Assembly (NCBI GenBank): GCA_963971425.1
Contig: OZ020518.1
Location: forward strand, 18,728,990 to 18,792,989
Direction: 5' to 3'
DNA length: 64,000 nucleotides
Source of the DNA: Bryoerythrophyllum caledonicum
Lineage: Eukaryota > Streptophyta > Bryopsida > Pottiales > Pottiaceae
A program made the position numbers and the translations under genes. This document shows positions 33,126-45,915 of this stretch, piece after piece (position 1 is the first letter of the stretch; the number at the start of each line of letters is the position of its first letter). Below the pieces are notes generated by a model. It was not told the DNA's origin, ran no database searches, and was given only the letters and a program-made list of their open reading frames with translations.

Positions 33126-34849
33126 CGTTGGCAAAAATTGAGTTCTTAATTTGGAAAAGGCATTAAAAAGTAAAAGTTTTAAGGTTTTTTTAGAATGACA
33201 TTGGTTAAATGCATTAAATTAATGGACCTATTACCGTGGAGGAAGGTGGAAAAATTGTATGCAGGAAGGATCTAAAAAATGACAATATTGTTGATTTTTT
33301 TTTTAAAAAAGGGACTTATGACCGTGGAGTCTAGGGTTCTATAATGAAAGGAAGATAGGATTTCTAAGGTTATAAAGCTTTGGAGCATGATTTAGGATAT
33401 AAAAAGGGAGAGTGAGAGGGAAAGAGAGGAGTCAGAGAGGAAGGAGTGGTGGAGAGGAAGGTTTCAGAATTTGGAGTGGTAGTGGTTCTAGGAATCCTGA
33501 GATCGAAGGAAGTGGGATTAGTGTAATTTAAGGAGATGTCAAGTAGAGTACATAAGGTTTTAGAGAGGGAGCGTTGGGGACAATGAGAGTGACACACCCA
33601 AAAATATTGATTGAATTTTGGGTACTGTAGAACAAAAGATTTAGAATTAGAATTAGCGGCCTAGAAGGCTTGGAAGAGTCTGATAGCAAGAGGCAAGATC
33701 TAGAGATAGACGACTAAATTTGGTGGATGAAGACCCAAGACATGGTAAATTTGGGAGATTCAAAATGTGTATAGGCGATAAAGCTAGTGGGACAAAGAGC
33801 AAATGATTTAGAGTATGGAACTATTGGTAAAGGACAAATAGTAAGTGTTTAGAACTAAAGATAAGGGAGAAAAGTGGAGAGATATGAAGGATAGTTTGTG
33901 GACAATTGACGACCCGACAATGTAGTTTTTGGAACCAGAAAAATTAAAAAGAATCTTGGAGGGGGACATTGGAAGAGTGAGATATTAAACTCGACTTCTA
34001 TATATTTGCAAGGGAAGTGTGAATCTCCAATCTCAGTCTCCCTCTGTCCCGTTATAGTCACTAAGTATAGACTCGCGAGTGATGGACAAGAACTAGTACA
34101 AATGACAGAAGTGGCCCTTTTAGTCTCACCGCCTTCTATATAGAATTTGGAGTGACACTATACAAGGTCAAAATATTATAAATGACAGCTATGCACTATA
34201 GTGTTTAAACAGAAAAATCTATAAATTTTGCTTAATATTTCCAACAGAAACTAGATGTGTGAATGAACACAGATACCTCGAGATCTAAACCACAGACAAT
34301 TTTGAAGATGTAATAGAGGTGGTAATAATAAGCCTATGCACTCATTTTACCAAGTGACTTCTTAGACATCTTTGTAAACATTGGGCAACTGCTGCTTAAA
34401 AACTTGTTGATCGTCATCAAACACCTAGAAACCTTGCATATGTTTCAAGACTCGAAACTCACAATACAACCTAGGCTTGGAGGCGGTATAATTAGAATCA
34501 TGCGGATTTTTTCAATCACGGAAAGAACAGATGCGCAACTGTTATAGTATATAGTAAATGAAGCGGACGAAATTCTTTCCAAATCTCTTTAATGGATGCT
34601 CTACAGGATTGGAAAGGGCAAGATAATCATTGATATTCACGGGTATGCCTTCTCCAAAAAAACCTTTAAGGGGACAATGCCTCACACTCACTCTGACGGA
34701 ACTTGACGTTTTTTAGGGCGAATGTCTCCATCCTGCTCTACTTTGATTTCATTTCAATTGGTCAGAAGTCTGGGATATGTAGCTTAGATTGAAATTACCG
34801 TTGCGGTGTACCTATAATACAACTATGAGTGTTGTTGTTGCAAAAGAAG

Positions 34850-36110
34850 AATTTCATTATTTTCATTCTCAATTTCTTGAGATTGTCCATTAGTCCCGTG
34901 TATGTTGAGGCAGATGTACTTCTTCCATGCTGCAGAATCCTGCCCACATACTACTTCCTTGTATCGACCTATAGAGCAAAGCTTGCTTTATTGGATGTCT
35001 TTGGAAGCCTTCCAGTGTGCTATAGCTTTTCATCACAGATAGTCTCATGCACAGCTTTGAGGTGCTCATTCCGGAAATAAGTCGCAATTGAAACCGATGG
35101 AAGTACTTCAGTTGCTTCAAGAGAGCAAGTGCAGTGCGGTGGCCTCTCTACAATTGTAAGGTTAGCAATCATTGGATCAATACAAAAAGCCTTTATCTTT
35201 AAGCGTGACGCCCTTATTTTGTTGAGGTGATGCTAGTCTAATTCTAATCTTGGAGAAGAAACCATTTTTTTTCCAGAGATACAAAAACTTCCTTACCTTA
35301 CAGGTTAAGATTGCGAGTACAAACTTATCTGCACCGAGCATATTGGCGAGTGCGGCATGTTTTCCAAAGCCTTGAATGATACAATAGGCAATACAAAGAG
35401 TGAGTTAATCCTTCCCATGATCGTTGCCTAGTTTTTTCGCCTTTCAAATATTAGTACTAGACAACAATCCGGATGCATATCTAGACCATATCATCCACAG
35501 CCGCAACATGCATATCATAATTTTTGTTTGAATATAGTAACCACTTGTTGTCCACCAATTCCGTCAAATATATGATGACATCTAAACATGTTTGAACAAC
35601 TTCTGATAGATTATTGATGACTAATTATAGTTAGTACAACGTTTGGCATGGCAAAGTGATAAAAGAACTTAGGATACAAAATGTCACTAGTAGCAGCATA
35701 AGATAGTATATTAGATAAGTATGACAACCGCCAAAAGAAAGTACCGATGTTGGCAGTCCTTCGATAGTGACCTCTAGCAATGAATAATATAGTACTCACA
35801 GTTGGATGCCCAAACCCGCTCTACTCTAAAGTAATATTGATTTTTGCATCTTGCTGCTAAATCATAATGTTGAGCATTAATTCTTTGAGATTTGGATTTG
35901 AATTGGCATGCCTAGTTGAAAGCTCATTGCATCATCTCCAGAACACTTGCTAAAATACCACATTTTAGAGTACATATCAAAAGTCACAATTGTCATCACG
36001 GGACGGTAAATAGAGTTGTAGACATTGGCAACTATAGTGGTCTAAGACTAAACACTTTTGTCAAGGTTAAACATCATCCGTGCATCCTCTAAGTCATCTC
36101 TAAGTTGCAT
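34850..36110 (-). pseudogene. Decayed coding-like fragments inside the Mutator-like element
   Basis: Minus-strand segments read as protein across several frames: SIATYFRNEHLKAVHETICD (about 35.0 kb), HPTVSTILFIARGHYRRTAN with FFWRLSYLSNILSYAATSD (about 35.7 kb), and ANVYNSIYRPVMTIVTFDMY (about 36.0 kb). I do not recognise the protein; the pattern could be a transposase or a captured host gene. Confidence 0.35.
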
Positions 36111-37293
36111 AATCTTAATTAAATCAACCCTGATCTTAAGTTCTATCTCCGCCATCTTGAAGATCAAAAAATTATCGACTACTATCGCTTGTCCTGGGAA
36201 ACGCTTCTTCTAAAAAAATGCCCAATTATTAAAGCTTGTTAGTTTAGTAATGCCACCCATTACTCCAAAACAACGCATATATCTAAAAGCGGTTATCTCA
36301 TTTTAAATACTAGGATAAGACATTTGCTTGAACTTGACCAAGACAAAGACAAGATTCTCATATGCAAGGATCTTGTGAAGAATATTTTTTGGTCATAAAA
36401 ATAATGTCTGAGGTAATCTTTGCATGCTCCAACCACTAAAGAGGTGCCGACATCGGCACCCTTTTATAGAACCTCTCCTATATTTTGAAAGAAACCTCCC
36501 AAGGGGTTGCCGACATCGGCTCTCTACAAGAGAATCCATTCTATTTGTGAAAAAAAAATCTTCTAAAGAGGATGCCGACATCGGCGTCAAACTAGAAGGT
36601 CATTTGTATCTCTAGAAAAAAACACCTTGATATGGAATGCTGCCATCAGCACCCTCTAAAACACCTTTCCTATGTTTTGAAAAAGAACCTTTAGGGAAGG
36701 TACAAACATTGGCACTCCATTAGAAGGCCCTTCATATTTTTAAAAAGACAGCCTCCAATGGGGTTGCCGACATCGGCACTCTTTTGAAGGATCTTTCTTA
36801 TGTTTAAAAACGGAACCTCCAAAGTTGACCCCAATATCGACATTCCTCTAAATAGCCCCTCTTAGATTTAGAAAAGAGACCCCCGAAGGTAATGCCGACA
36901 TCGGCACTTGTTTAAAGGAGCCTTCTCATTTAAAAAAATCAATCTGTAGAGGAATGTCGACAACGACGTTCCTCTAGAGGGTCCTTTATATCTTTGAAAA
37001 GGAAATGTGAGACGTCTAAGGGAGGTGCCGACATCGGCACCCCTACGACGCCCTTACATTTTTATTAAAAGAACCTCCAAAAAGAATTTTAGACATTATC
37101 ATCCCTCAAAAAGACCTTTCCAATTGTTAAAAAGAGAACCTCTAAAGGTGGTGCCGACATCGGCACTCCACTAGGCACTCTTCCTTTGTTTACAATGAGA
37201 ACCTCTAAAGGGAGTGCCGACATCGGTACTCTACAACAAGGCCTTTCCAATCTTTGAAAATGGAACTTCCAAAAAGAAGTGCCGACATCGGCA

Positions 37294-37519
37294 CCCTCTG
37301 AAATTTACATTCAAATTTTAGAATTTTTTGAGGGGATTCTAGAATGGTATTACACTTTATCATCCAACACTCTAACAGTAAGTTATCAACGGATGAAGTC
37401 TTGGAATTTACTACTTCATCCATTGATAACTTATTCTTAGATTGTTGAATAATAAAGTGTGATACCATTTTGGAATTCTCTCAAACAATCTTAGAGCGTG
37501 AATGTAAATTTTAGAGGGT
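37294..37519. repeat. Foldback unit 1 within the palindrome array
   Basis: ACCCTCTGAAATTTACATTC at the left is inverted as GAATGTAAATTTTAGAGGGT at the right. The whole unit is self-complementary around the centre (GGATGAAGTC and ACTTCATCC). Confidence 0.85.
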
Positions 37520-37597
37520 GCCGATATCGGCACTCCTTTTTAGTAGTTCCATTGTAAAAGATTGGATAGGCTTTCTTGTAAAGTGCCGATGTTAGTG

Positions 37598-37821
37598 CCC
37601 CCTAGAATTTACATTCACGCTCTAGAAAATTTTAAGAGAATTCCAAAATGGTATCACACTTTGTCATCTAATGCTTTAAGAATAAGTTATCTTTGGATGA
37701 AGTCTTGGAATTTATAACTTCATCCGTAGATAACTTATTCTTAGAGTGTTGGATGATAAAATATGATACCATTTTGGAATTCCTTGAAAAATTTCTAAAG
37801 CGTGAATATGAATTCTAGGGG
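37598..37821. repeat. Foldback unit 2 within the palindrome array
   Basis: Diverged copy of unit 1 with ends CCCCCTAGAATTTACATTCA and its inverse, and the same GGATGAAGTC/ACTTCATCC centre. Confidence 0.85.
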
Positions 37822-38339
37822 GTTGCCGATGTCGGCATCTCCTTTAGCGGATCTCTTTTTAAACATAGAACGGGCCCTCTTGTGGATTGTCGATATCGGC
37901 ACTCCCTCTGGAGATTTTTTTAACATATAGGAAGGACCATTTAGATGAGTGTCAATGTGTCCCTCCCTTAAAGATTCTCTCAAAAAATAAGGGAAGAGCG
38001 TCCTTAGGAGTGCCGATATCGGCACCATTTTTACAAGTATGATGATGATGGAGAATATTGCATGATATTATATTGAATCTTATGAAATCTAATCAATCAA
38101 TTACGCGATTTATTTAAATTCAAATCCTTATCAACTCAAATTTGATTCAAATATGCGCTCGCAAATGCCTTGCTTGTCTCTATTTCCTTTGTCCAAAATC
38201 AAAGGTGCAAGTGCTTGTGATTGACAAAGTATTGCTTGTAGTCATCTTTTCCACTAATATTGTAGGTCATGGTCATTGATCAATGGCAATTCACATGGCA
38301 ATTCTCTAATTTCGAATGATCGTTAATGACAGAGATTAT

Positions 38340-38650
38340 CGTAGTCTTCAGCGACCTCACTCCATACTTAATGCATGCATTAAAGAGTTCATCAAAATAG
38401 TCATTAATATCTTCCTGAAAACTCTATTGGTGTTTTTTGCAACTCGCCTAGTCCAATCACAGTATATTCCATCAAGAACATACAACAACACATTGAACAG
38501 TTTTAGACCGTCCATGGAAGCAATTCTTTCCCCCATCTTATGCTTCACCATTGCTCTATATACCGCCAAATACATTGAGAGAACTTACTTTTGTGCCTTC
38601 ACTGATTCTACAATTGTATGAAATGATACACTTATAGTATCTCCAACCAC
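38340..38650 (-). pseudogene. Coding fragment, related to the one at 39.9-40.1 kb
   Basis: An open stretch encodes AVYRAMVKHKMGERIASMD and FNVLLYVLDGIYCDWTRR. The fragment at about 39.9-40.1 kb shares the pattern A-K-V-x2-M, K-x2-M-x-E-x-I-x-S, V-L-x-YIL-x2-IY-x-D, so the two are diverged duplicates of an unrecognised protein. Confidence 0.4.
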
Positions 38651-39088
38651 CAATTACACGAGGACCTTGTAATTTCATTAAAATGGAAGCAATTGTAATT
38701 TCAAATATTTTCCCTCCCCATGCTAATTTGCTCTAAGATGTCCAAATTTAGCGCGGAGTTTTATATCATGTCTCCTTCATCTTTAATTCTATCGTATGAC
38801 TATATTCAAATCTCAAGTGCCAATAATTACAGTAGCAATTAGATATTGAAACCACAACTCTCACAGCCTCCTGAATACTCTCATCTCTGGCATTGATCCA
38901 TAGCCAATCTTAAGACTCTAAAATTCAAAAAGACAAAGATCTATTGAAAGAGACTTAGAAACCCAGACTAACCGTATGATCTAGTCTCTCTCAACTCTCA
39001 TTTTTTTATTAAAGCCGTCCAACTCTATAAGAATAGGACAATTGCGTTTGCAATTAATTTTAGTGTTTATTTCTCAATATTGAGTAGA

Positions 39089-40150
39089 TCAACCTAACAT
39101 TTGCAATTCACAAAGCTCATCAATTGTAATGCCCCTATCACCGGCTCTATTGAGGTGCTTTTTGAATTGATCATTAATAATTATTGATTTTCTGAATTTA
39201 TTTTGTTTGATGGACGCCGTTGAGAGGCTTCGTTTCATAGATTTGACGTCTTCTTTGACGTCTTCTTTAAGATTGAACAATCGCTCCACTTGTTGATTCT
39301 TTTATGTTTATGTATTTTGTCATGTTTATGTATTTTGTTGATTCTTTTATATTTATGGTCTACCTGGCATCTTCTTCATGATCGAACAATCCGCAAAGTT
39401 TCAAAGAAAACTGGATTTATTAAGTTAGTTGGAGTTCTTATTACTTCCTCAAACATTATTCTTTGTTTCTTTATTTGACAAAAATTTGTATGACTTCATT
39501 GGGCTAATGATGGAGCATATCTCTCCCGATTGAGACTTTGCTATGGCACTGTGGAATGTTGCAATTGCATATGATATCAATTGCCCGTGTTTTGAAAGAA
39601 AACCCATATCCTCACGGACTTTGTTTAAAAACGTGGGTGTAAAACGACTACCAGTATCCATTTCCTTTGTCGACCTTGACAAGTGGTGCTGAACTTAATG
39701 CTTCATGTAGCTCTTGGAAATCTGCATTCTATTCGAGTTCATGGTCATCATCGTACTTTGGCACCAATACACATTGCAATTGCACGCGTCAAATGATTCT
39801 GGCAAATGATTGTGGCCTCCAGTGCCCGTGCTTCATACTTTACACATGCAACAAATAGCTCATCAAATAGCATATCAACCGCTTTCCAAAAATCTGGTGG
39901 CGTAATCAACAACTCAACGGGTCCATCAAAGTAAATCCGTCAAAGAATATACAAGATCACATCAACCTCCGAAGAGATTGCTTCCCTCATATTATTCTTG
40001 AATATTATTTCAAGTACTTGAGAGTTCATCAAAATGACACACTTATATGCCTTCACCAAATTATCAACCGCATTGAAGGTGATGTCAATGTTATCACCCA
40101 CTTCCAGTTGCATTCAAAGTCATAGTGTAGTAAAAAATGTAGCTTTGAGT
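39089..40150 (-). pseudogene. Longer decayed copy of the same unrecognised gene
   Basis: The minus strand reads VGDNIDITFNAVDNLVKAYK, MREAISSEVDVILYIL, stop, then DFWKAVDMLFDELFVACVK. Further on, in shifted frames, FTPTFLNKVREDMGFLSKHG and SIIINDQFKKHLNRAGDRGI follow, ending at a stop at 39089. Composition is like a helical cytoplasmic protein; no motif known to me. Probably captured by the Mutator-like element. Confidence 0.45.
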
Positions 40151-40997
40151 TTTCACCATTTCTCAAACAAATGAGCTTTGTGATGTCTACATTCAGACTT
40201 TTTTGCTCTATCTTCGTCACCTCTACTTGATTTCTAGCAAATCAAAATGATTCTATCACTCAAGCACATCCATATCAATTAAACAAAATTTCTAAGACTC
40301 TGTGAACTACTTGCCTAACTCTAAGAACTTCCAAAATAAATGTCATGAATACCTACTGCCCTCTCCACCCTTATAAACTCATTACTTCTAATTGCATCAA
40401 TTTGAAGGCTACAATTTATAAGTCCAACAATATGACCCTAAACCAGAACATAACTTGAACTGTCAAGCCTCTCAAGAATTGCTCTACAGAGTTCAATATA
40501 AGGTAGCTTTGAATAATGATGCCCACCAATCTACTTAAGAGTCCATCCTATTGCCCAAGTCTATCTATGACAAACATGTGGGGAAAAATCTACCGAAGGC
40601 TATCTATAGTATGTGTGTGAGGAAATTTTTATATTAAATTACTCTTATAATAGTTTATGTGGAGTTTGATATAATGATTATAAACCTATGGTATATCCAT
40701 AAATTTACCAATTTATTTTGAATCAAGGTTCAGACACCTACGGTTATAGGATGCCTAAACCATTTTAGCAGTCAAGATCACCGCCAGAGCCCGAAGCCCG
40801 AAGCCCTAATACAAAATGACTACATTAATATAAACGCCAACGGTTCATCAATTTCCACGGCTATAGGGCCCCTTCTCTTGAACTTTTACTTTTAACTTCA
40901 TTTTTTTCCTAACTTTTTTTTTAAAATTATATTTTTCCTTACTTTATACTTCATTTTCACTTTCACTTTTCTCAATAATACAAATTTTTTCTATTTC

Positions 40998-41063
40998 TAG
41001 GCTCGCAATCCTAGGCTCGCGGCTCGCGGCTCGCGAAGTTGGGCACGCAAAATAGCAATCCCC
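40998..41063 (-). repeat. Mutator-like element right inverted end
   Basis: Reverse complement begins GGGGATTGCTATTTTGCGTG, then GCGAGCCGCGAGCCGCGAGC. Confidence 0.8.
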
Positions 41064-41074
41064 GGTGCCCGTGG

Positions 41075-42007
41075 CACTTGAAAATCTTCGTACCCCTCTT
41101 TCTCCACCTCCATATGGTGAAGCCATTTCCTCCCAATCAAAATATGATTGGTAAGGCTTTGTGGGTAATACTGGGACCTGAACACCCGCCTGTGGGCCTT
41201 CTAGAAATTATTCCTCTTCTACCACAGGCAAAACGCAGTCCTCAGACTCTTTTGATTGACCACGAATTTCAGACAACACTCTCTCACTAGCATCTACTGA
41301 GAAGGGGGTGTTTCTACGCGTAAACCCGAGACCCTTCCAGTTCTCCAGATTGCTAGTTTCGTGATCTACTCGAACAACTGCCAGGCTTCATGGGTCCCTC
41401 TCATCTGTGGAGCATAGATCGTAGGTGTGACTTCCCAGTCCAATAACTCTAACGTAAGAGTATCCCACACACTCGAGGCACGCTCTTGCCACGTATTAAT
41501 CTCCCACTGTCAGGTAGTGTGGAATAAAAATCCTTCGCTCTTGAACTCGGTGAAAATGAGGGAGAAGGTGGGTAACTGGATTCCTGAAGAGAAGTCCTCG
41601 ACCTCTACACTATATCTGGATCCAGAATTCCGTAGAACCACGGCCTTACCTCCTATCACTAAGTCTTCGACCCCCACTTGCCCACGAGCGCGGCACAGCG
41701 GTGTTGGAATTCCCTCCTTTGTCCGAAGTGAACGAATCGTCTGGACCCCACCTAGTGAAGTCCAATACTTCACTGATTCTGCACTCAACACCTTCGTGCC
41801 TGGTTTGTGCAAACTCTGAGGCCCCGAGCGAGATTTTGCTATGGGAGTAAGTTCAAAGTCCCCGTGGCTACCACTTGCTGTGGCTGGAGAACCTTTCACT
41901 CGTAAGCTCTGCAAACAATCGATCAAGGTGTCCAACACCTCGCCATCAATTTCCACCTTCGGCCCACTAGTCCTCTCGGGTTTCTTGGACTTACCTCTTC
42001 CCTCCAT
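41075..42007 (-). pseudogene. Gag N-terminal part, separated from the rest by the Mutator-like element
   Basis: ATG at 42007 (MEGRGKSKKPERTSG) opens 165 codons to TGA at 41510. After one frame change, coding resumes (NTPFSVDASERVLSEIRGQ, YFDWEEMASPYGGGERGVRRFSSATGT). Its last codons run straight into the gag frame at 33050 once the 8.0 kb insertion and one 11-bp duplicate are removed. The N-terminal 165 residues are Lys/Arg-rich then mixed; no known domain. Confidence 0.6.
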
Positions 42008-42229
42008 GGTCCATAATTAGAGTGTCAAATATCCTTGAAATTCTTACACCATATTAATAGAGTCCCTGCGAGCTTCCAAACGTCCACTTTGCACCTACCA
42101 AGCGCTGTGTATGCAATCACCCCTCATAATAAACCTTGATCTTCACATGCAAGCCTTTCCTGACCTCATACGAGTATGGCAACCACACATGCGGTCCCAG
42201 TGCGGGTATCGTGCTCAAATCTGAGCATA

Positions 42230-43190
42230 TACCATGAACCCGTGTGTCTACAACCAGGCGGGTGATTCTTACAACCAATTATCAGTCCCAAGCTCGCTTA
42301 CCAACCCCCACAGCCGCTCATCAACCCGACTGCCGGTTATTAAAGCAACTGCAGGTCATCAACCCCACAGCCGGTCAACAACCAAGGGGGTCGGGTTTCA
42401 ACCAAGCGACTCGGGCACCAATCATGTCCAGGGTATCAATCCCTGGACCGGTTATCAACACTGACCAGGTTATCAACCCTGGTTAGGTTATCAACCTCTG
42501 CCCTGGCTATCAATCTTGCAGGGTACCGGCTCACACAAGGTATAATTAATCTCAATCCGGATACCAGCACAAGTACAAGGTATCAATACTAGTGGAGGAT
42601 ATCCATCGAAGAAACAGGTATCAGCCGATGTAAGGGTATCATCCGCGGAAACGGGTATCAGTACAGAACCAGGGTATCAACTCACAGGTGTTGATATGCT
42701 CTCAAAACCGGGTGTAAACATCGAAATCCACGTAAAATGTGCAATCCGGGTATCGAGGAGCCAGCTGGATATCATACCTAGGCGGGTATCCGACCCATGC
42801 GGGTATCCATAATCCTACCAGGCGGGTATCGGATCTCAAACAGGGTATCACTCCAACCAGGGTATCACTCCTAAACCGGGTAGCAATAGTACAAGAGGGT
42901 ATAATTCGCAAACCCGGGTATCAGTACCACCACGGATATCAGCCCAACCGGGTATTATCCTCACCAGGTACCCACTCACCGGGTACCACCTCACGGCCGG
43001 GTATCATACGTATGCGGGTATCATCTCTCAAACCCAGGTATCTAACCTGCTGCCGGGTATCAACTACTGCTAACTACGTTCCAGGGTATCAAATGAACCA
43101 ACGGATATCAAAGACCAGGCGAATATCAACTACTCTGCGGGTATCATTTCAACCGGGTATACTGAAGCAGCCGGGTGTATTGTAGGAGTC
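42230..43190 (-). repeat. GGGTATCA minisatellite in the leader of the methyltransferase retroelement
   Basis: Degenerate units of about 18-25 bp built on CCGGGTATCA-N fill nearly 1 kb upstream (minus strand) of the gag start. The short frames across it are by-products. Confidence 0.85.
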
Positions 43191-44350
43191 CGGATCCGGA
43201 TACTACGCAGACTGTGTCTGCGAACCTGTCTGTCTGTCTACGCCGAAGTCGGAGTGACCCCCGTCTGTGTGCACAATGCCGCTCAGCGCCGCACCATCTC
43301 CCAGCAAGGTAAACCTCCACCAACCGACAAAAAAAACCTACACTAGCAACGAGACCTTGTGGAGAGTGCGCGGTGCTGAAAGTCGCGGTGCCTGGCTGTT
43401 GTGAGAAGGCACACTCTCGGAATCTTCACGACTCACCTGCACACGCTCACGAACAGACACAAACCAACGTCACCACCACACTCGAGCGCCCCGCGATCCC
43501 CAATCCAGCGATACCGAGCGAGCAGCGCTCAACGCCCCAGCCAATGCCGCGCCGCAGCTGCACTCCAGCGACCCTACACTGCTTCCGAGGTTAGCTCGGC
43601 TCGTTGATGCGCTCCCTCCAGAGACAAGGCTTCCCTCTCCCCATGCTCGTGCAGCATCTGCTCTTCTGTGGACGGGCCGCGGAAGTGCGCCCTCTCCCCT
43701 GCGTCACGCGCTCTGTGTCTCGGGTGGCCTCCCTGGCTCTCGCCCAGCTCGTCCTCCTTCTGCTCGGCCTTGGTCGCCGCACATCATAGTAGCGATTCGA
43801 ACCCGTCCTTCCCGACTCGACGCTGCAGCTCACGGCACCTTCCACCGAGAACCCACTGCCCAAGCTGACCACAGCCGACACTCACGTCGCAGCCACAACC
43901 CCAGAGTGACCGCACTCTCGCGTCAACCCAACGCCCACACGACGCCCCAGTTCCAAACTACCGGCACTACGCAACGATCCTCTCGACGACCGCCTCTCAC
44001 ACTGCCACAGCGACGTTGATCAAACCCGCACGCCCACGTCCGGCGCGCTATCGATGCCAACTCCAGCACCCTTGTCGAAGTGTACCCATGTGCGTCGCTT
44101 CCGTGCTCACAAACGCCGCGGCTCCCAAAACTTGCTCCCAGCGTCGCACCACACCTCCTGCAACCACCGACCACCACCAGTGCGTAGACTCGCGTCGTCT
44201 CTCTCCTGTGAAAGCGGATCTGAGATCCTCACAGAAAGTGTGGATGAAGACTAAGGTCAACGGACTATCATCCACTTGGATTGGCTTAGCGTTGACATCC
44301 GCCACTCATTCTCACCCTTATCCAACGGATTTCATCCGCTTAGCTAAGCA
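43191..44350. other. CpG-rich segment, possibly LTR or leader of the retroelement
   Basis: GC-rich, CpG-rich and without a convincing frame on either strand. It resembles in composition the CpG-rich block within the candidate LTR at 1871-4181, and likewise borders a TTCATCC/GGATTTCATCCG segment (about 44260-44340). No LTR border could be fixed. Confidence 0.4.
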
Positions 44351-44939
44351 CACTTGAGGTTTTGCAACAAAATTTCAGCACTAAAACATTGCTCAAAAAC
44401 ACCCTATACACAACATTTTGAGGGTTTTAAGTGTCACTAAATCACTAGGAATACACTCATATCTTAGTGATGATCTTTCTCAAGTAATAAATAAGTAGAA
44501 AATACTCATAAACTACACATAGTCAAGCCAATGCCATTCTTAAAGAATGGTCGCATAATAACAATGAAGTTCAAGAAGTGCACGCACGCACGCACTCTCT
44601 CACTCCATCACGTGGGAGACTCAACTTGAGAAAGATGAGTCTCCCCACACTACACGTGGAGGTCATTTGGACTCCACGTCCCAAATGAGGTGTCAAAAGA
44701 CACCACCAAGGCCCTAAAAGTCAAAGAACACTAATAATAACTCTAATTAACAATTAAAGCTAGCATCTAGGGTTTCCTTGGGCCATTTAACCTCCTAGTT
44801 GATTTACAACGCGTAAATCAACCTCTACAAACCCTCCAACGTGTCGAACCTGACACATCCGAAAAACATGCCAAAATCTTTAAAAACAGGCCCACGTTTT
44901 TTAAAACGTCACAAAAACTTGGGGGTTGAAGGTGTTAAA
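44351..44939. other. Spacer without visible gene
   Basis: AT-rich sequence with a CACGCACGCACGCA run near 44580. Nothing else is supported. Confidence 0.6.
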
Positions 44940-45915
44940 AATCTGCCATGTGGCTGCCACGTCGCGTCCACATCATCGCCACATGGACGGGCAGTGCCAC
45001 ATCCCCAACTTTTTCATCCGGGCCCTTGGTAATGTGGCCCATGATGTGGCGCATGACGTGGCATACGATTGTGACTAGGCTTGCATACGTGGACACGCCA
45101 TTTTATGACGTGGCACCTTTAAAATATGACGTGTCACTTTTTAAAATATGACGTGGCATGTCCAATCAGCATAGTTTAATGCAATAATTAATTGTGGACA
45201 GTGTAAATTGGGACGTCATTTCTAACACGGTATGTTTTCTGTGACGTTCGTTATGACGTTTTCTGTGACGTTCGTTGAGATGGAGGTCACCAAAAGCAAG
45301 CACCAAGTCAGCAAAAGCAAGTGCCATGCCACCAAAAAGAAGCGCCACGTCACCAAAAAGAAGCGCCATGTCATCAAAAAGTACCGTATCACTTTAAGTT
45401 TCAAGGGTAATTCAAATTCATCCAAATAGATGGATGAAAGTGAATCACTCTTGATTCAAGTGTGATGAGATAGGAGAGAAGGCCATACATATATATACGA
45501 TGGGATGCACAAGTGGTGACAATCCATATGGGATTATTGGATTTGTCATGGTGTTAGCCTCGTGTTAGCATAAACATTAAAATGTCACAGTAGACGTCCA
45601 TCCAGACGTCTATTCCAACATCCTCTTTGCCTACGTGGCAGCTGATTTCAACCTTGCCTACGTGGCACAAACATTTTAAAAAGAATCCAATTTCTACCTT
45701 GCCTACGTGGCTCAAACACGTTTTTTGAGACGTTAGCAACGACATCCACGTTTTTTGTGACGTCAGTAACGACATCCACATTTTTATTTTTGTAAGGGTC
45801 AGCCCATCTCCATTGTGTTTTAACCGTTGGGCAGTGTTTTACGGGAGGTTGCAGTAACAATCTCGAAGTTACTCACAGTGAATCTGAAACCCCCCTGCCG
45901 ACGTGGCATTGTCAC
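44940..45915. promoter_or_regulatory. Cluster of TGACGTGGCA / CTACGTGGCA motifs (CACTA right subterminal region)
   Basis: TGACGTGGCA occurs at 45054, 45106 and 45149, TGACGTGTCA at 45127, inverted GCCACGTCA-type words at about 45340-45370, and TACGTGGC or GACGTGGC at about 45637, 45659, 45701 and 45899. CACTA elements typically carry short repeated subterminal motifs bound by their own protein. ACGT-core words also match plant bZIP sites. Either reading is inference. Confidence 0.6.

Larger units (their letters stand above)
36441..38026. repeat. Array of about 14 GTGCCGA-N2-TCGGCAC palindromes
   Basis: A 16-bp palindrome (GTGCCGACATCGGCAC or the perfect GTGCCGATATCGGCAC) recurs about every 65-70 bp or a multiple of that, first at 36444 and last at 38010. 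The spacers share AGAACCTCTAAAGG- and CCTTTC-type words. Several copies have point changes. Two foldback units sit inside the array. Confidence 0.9.
33062..41063. mobile_element. Mutator-like (Pack-MULE-like) element, 8.0 kb, in gag
   Basis: GGTGCCCGTGG at 33051-33061 is repeated exactly at 41064-41074, an 11-bp target duplication in the Mutator range. The ends are inverted: both contain GCTATTTTGCGTGCC followed by GCGAGCCGCGAGC-type words. No MURA-type transposase is seen. The interior carries decayed minus-strand coding fragments (about 34.85-36.1 kb, 38.3-38.65 kb and 39.1-40.15 kb) and the palindrome array, so gene-fragment capture is likely. Confidence 0.75.

Noticed and set aside
36441-38026. 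CRISPR-like spacing of repeats
   Set aside because: The spacers are related to each other, the repeats are short palindromes, there are no cas genes, and the context is eukaryotic.
42230-43190. Open frames rich in GYQ/RVS
   Set aside because: They follow the GGGTATCA minisatellite; no independent coding evidence.
45232-45429. Lys-rich short frame with KKKRHVTKKKRHV
   Set aside because: Produced by tandem ACGTCACCAAAAAGAAGCGC-type repeats in the CACTA subterminal region.
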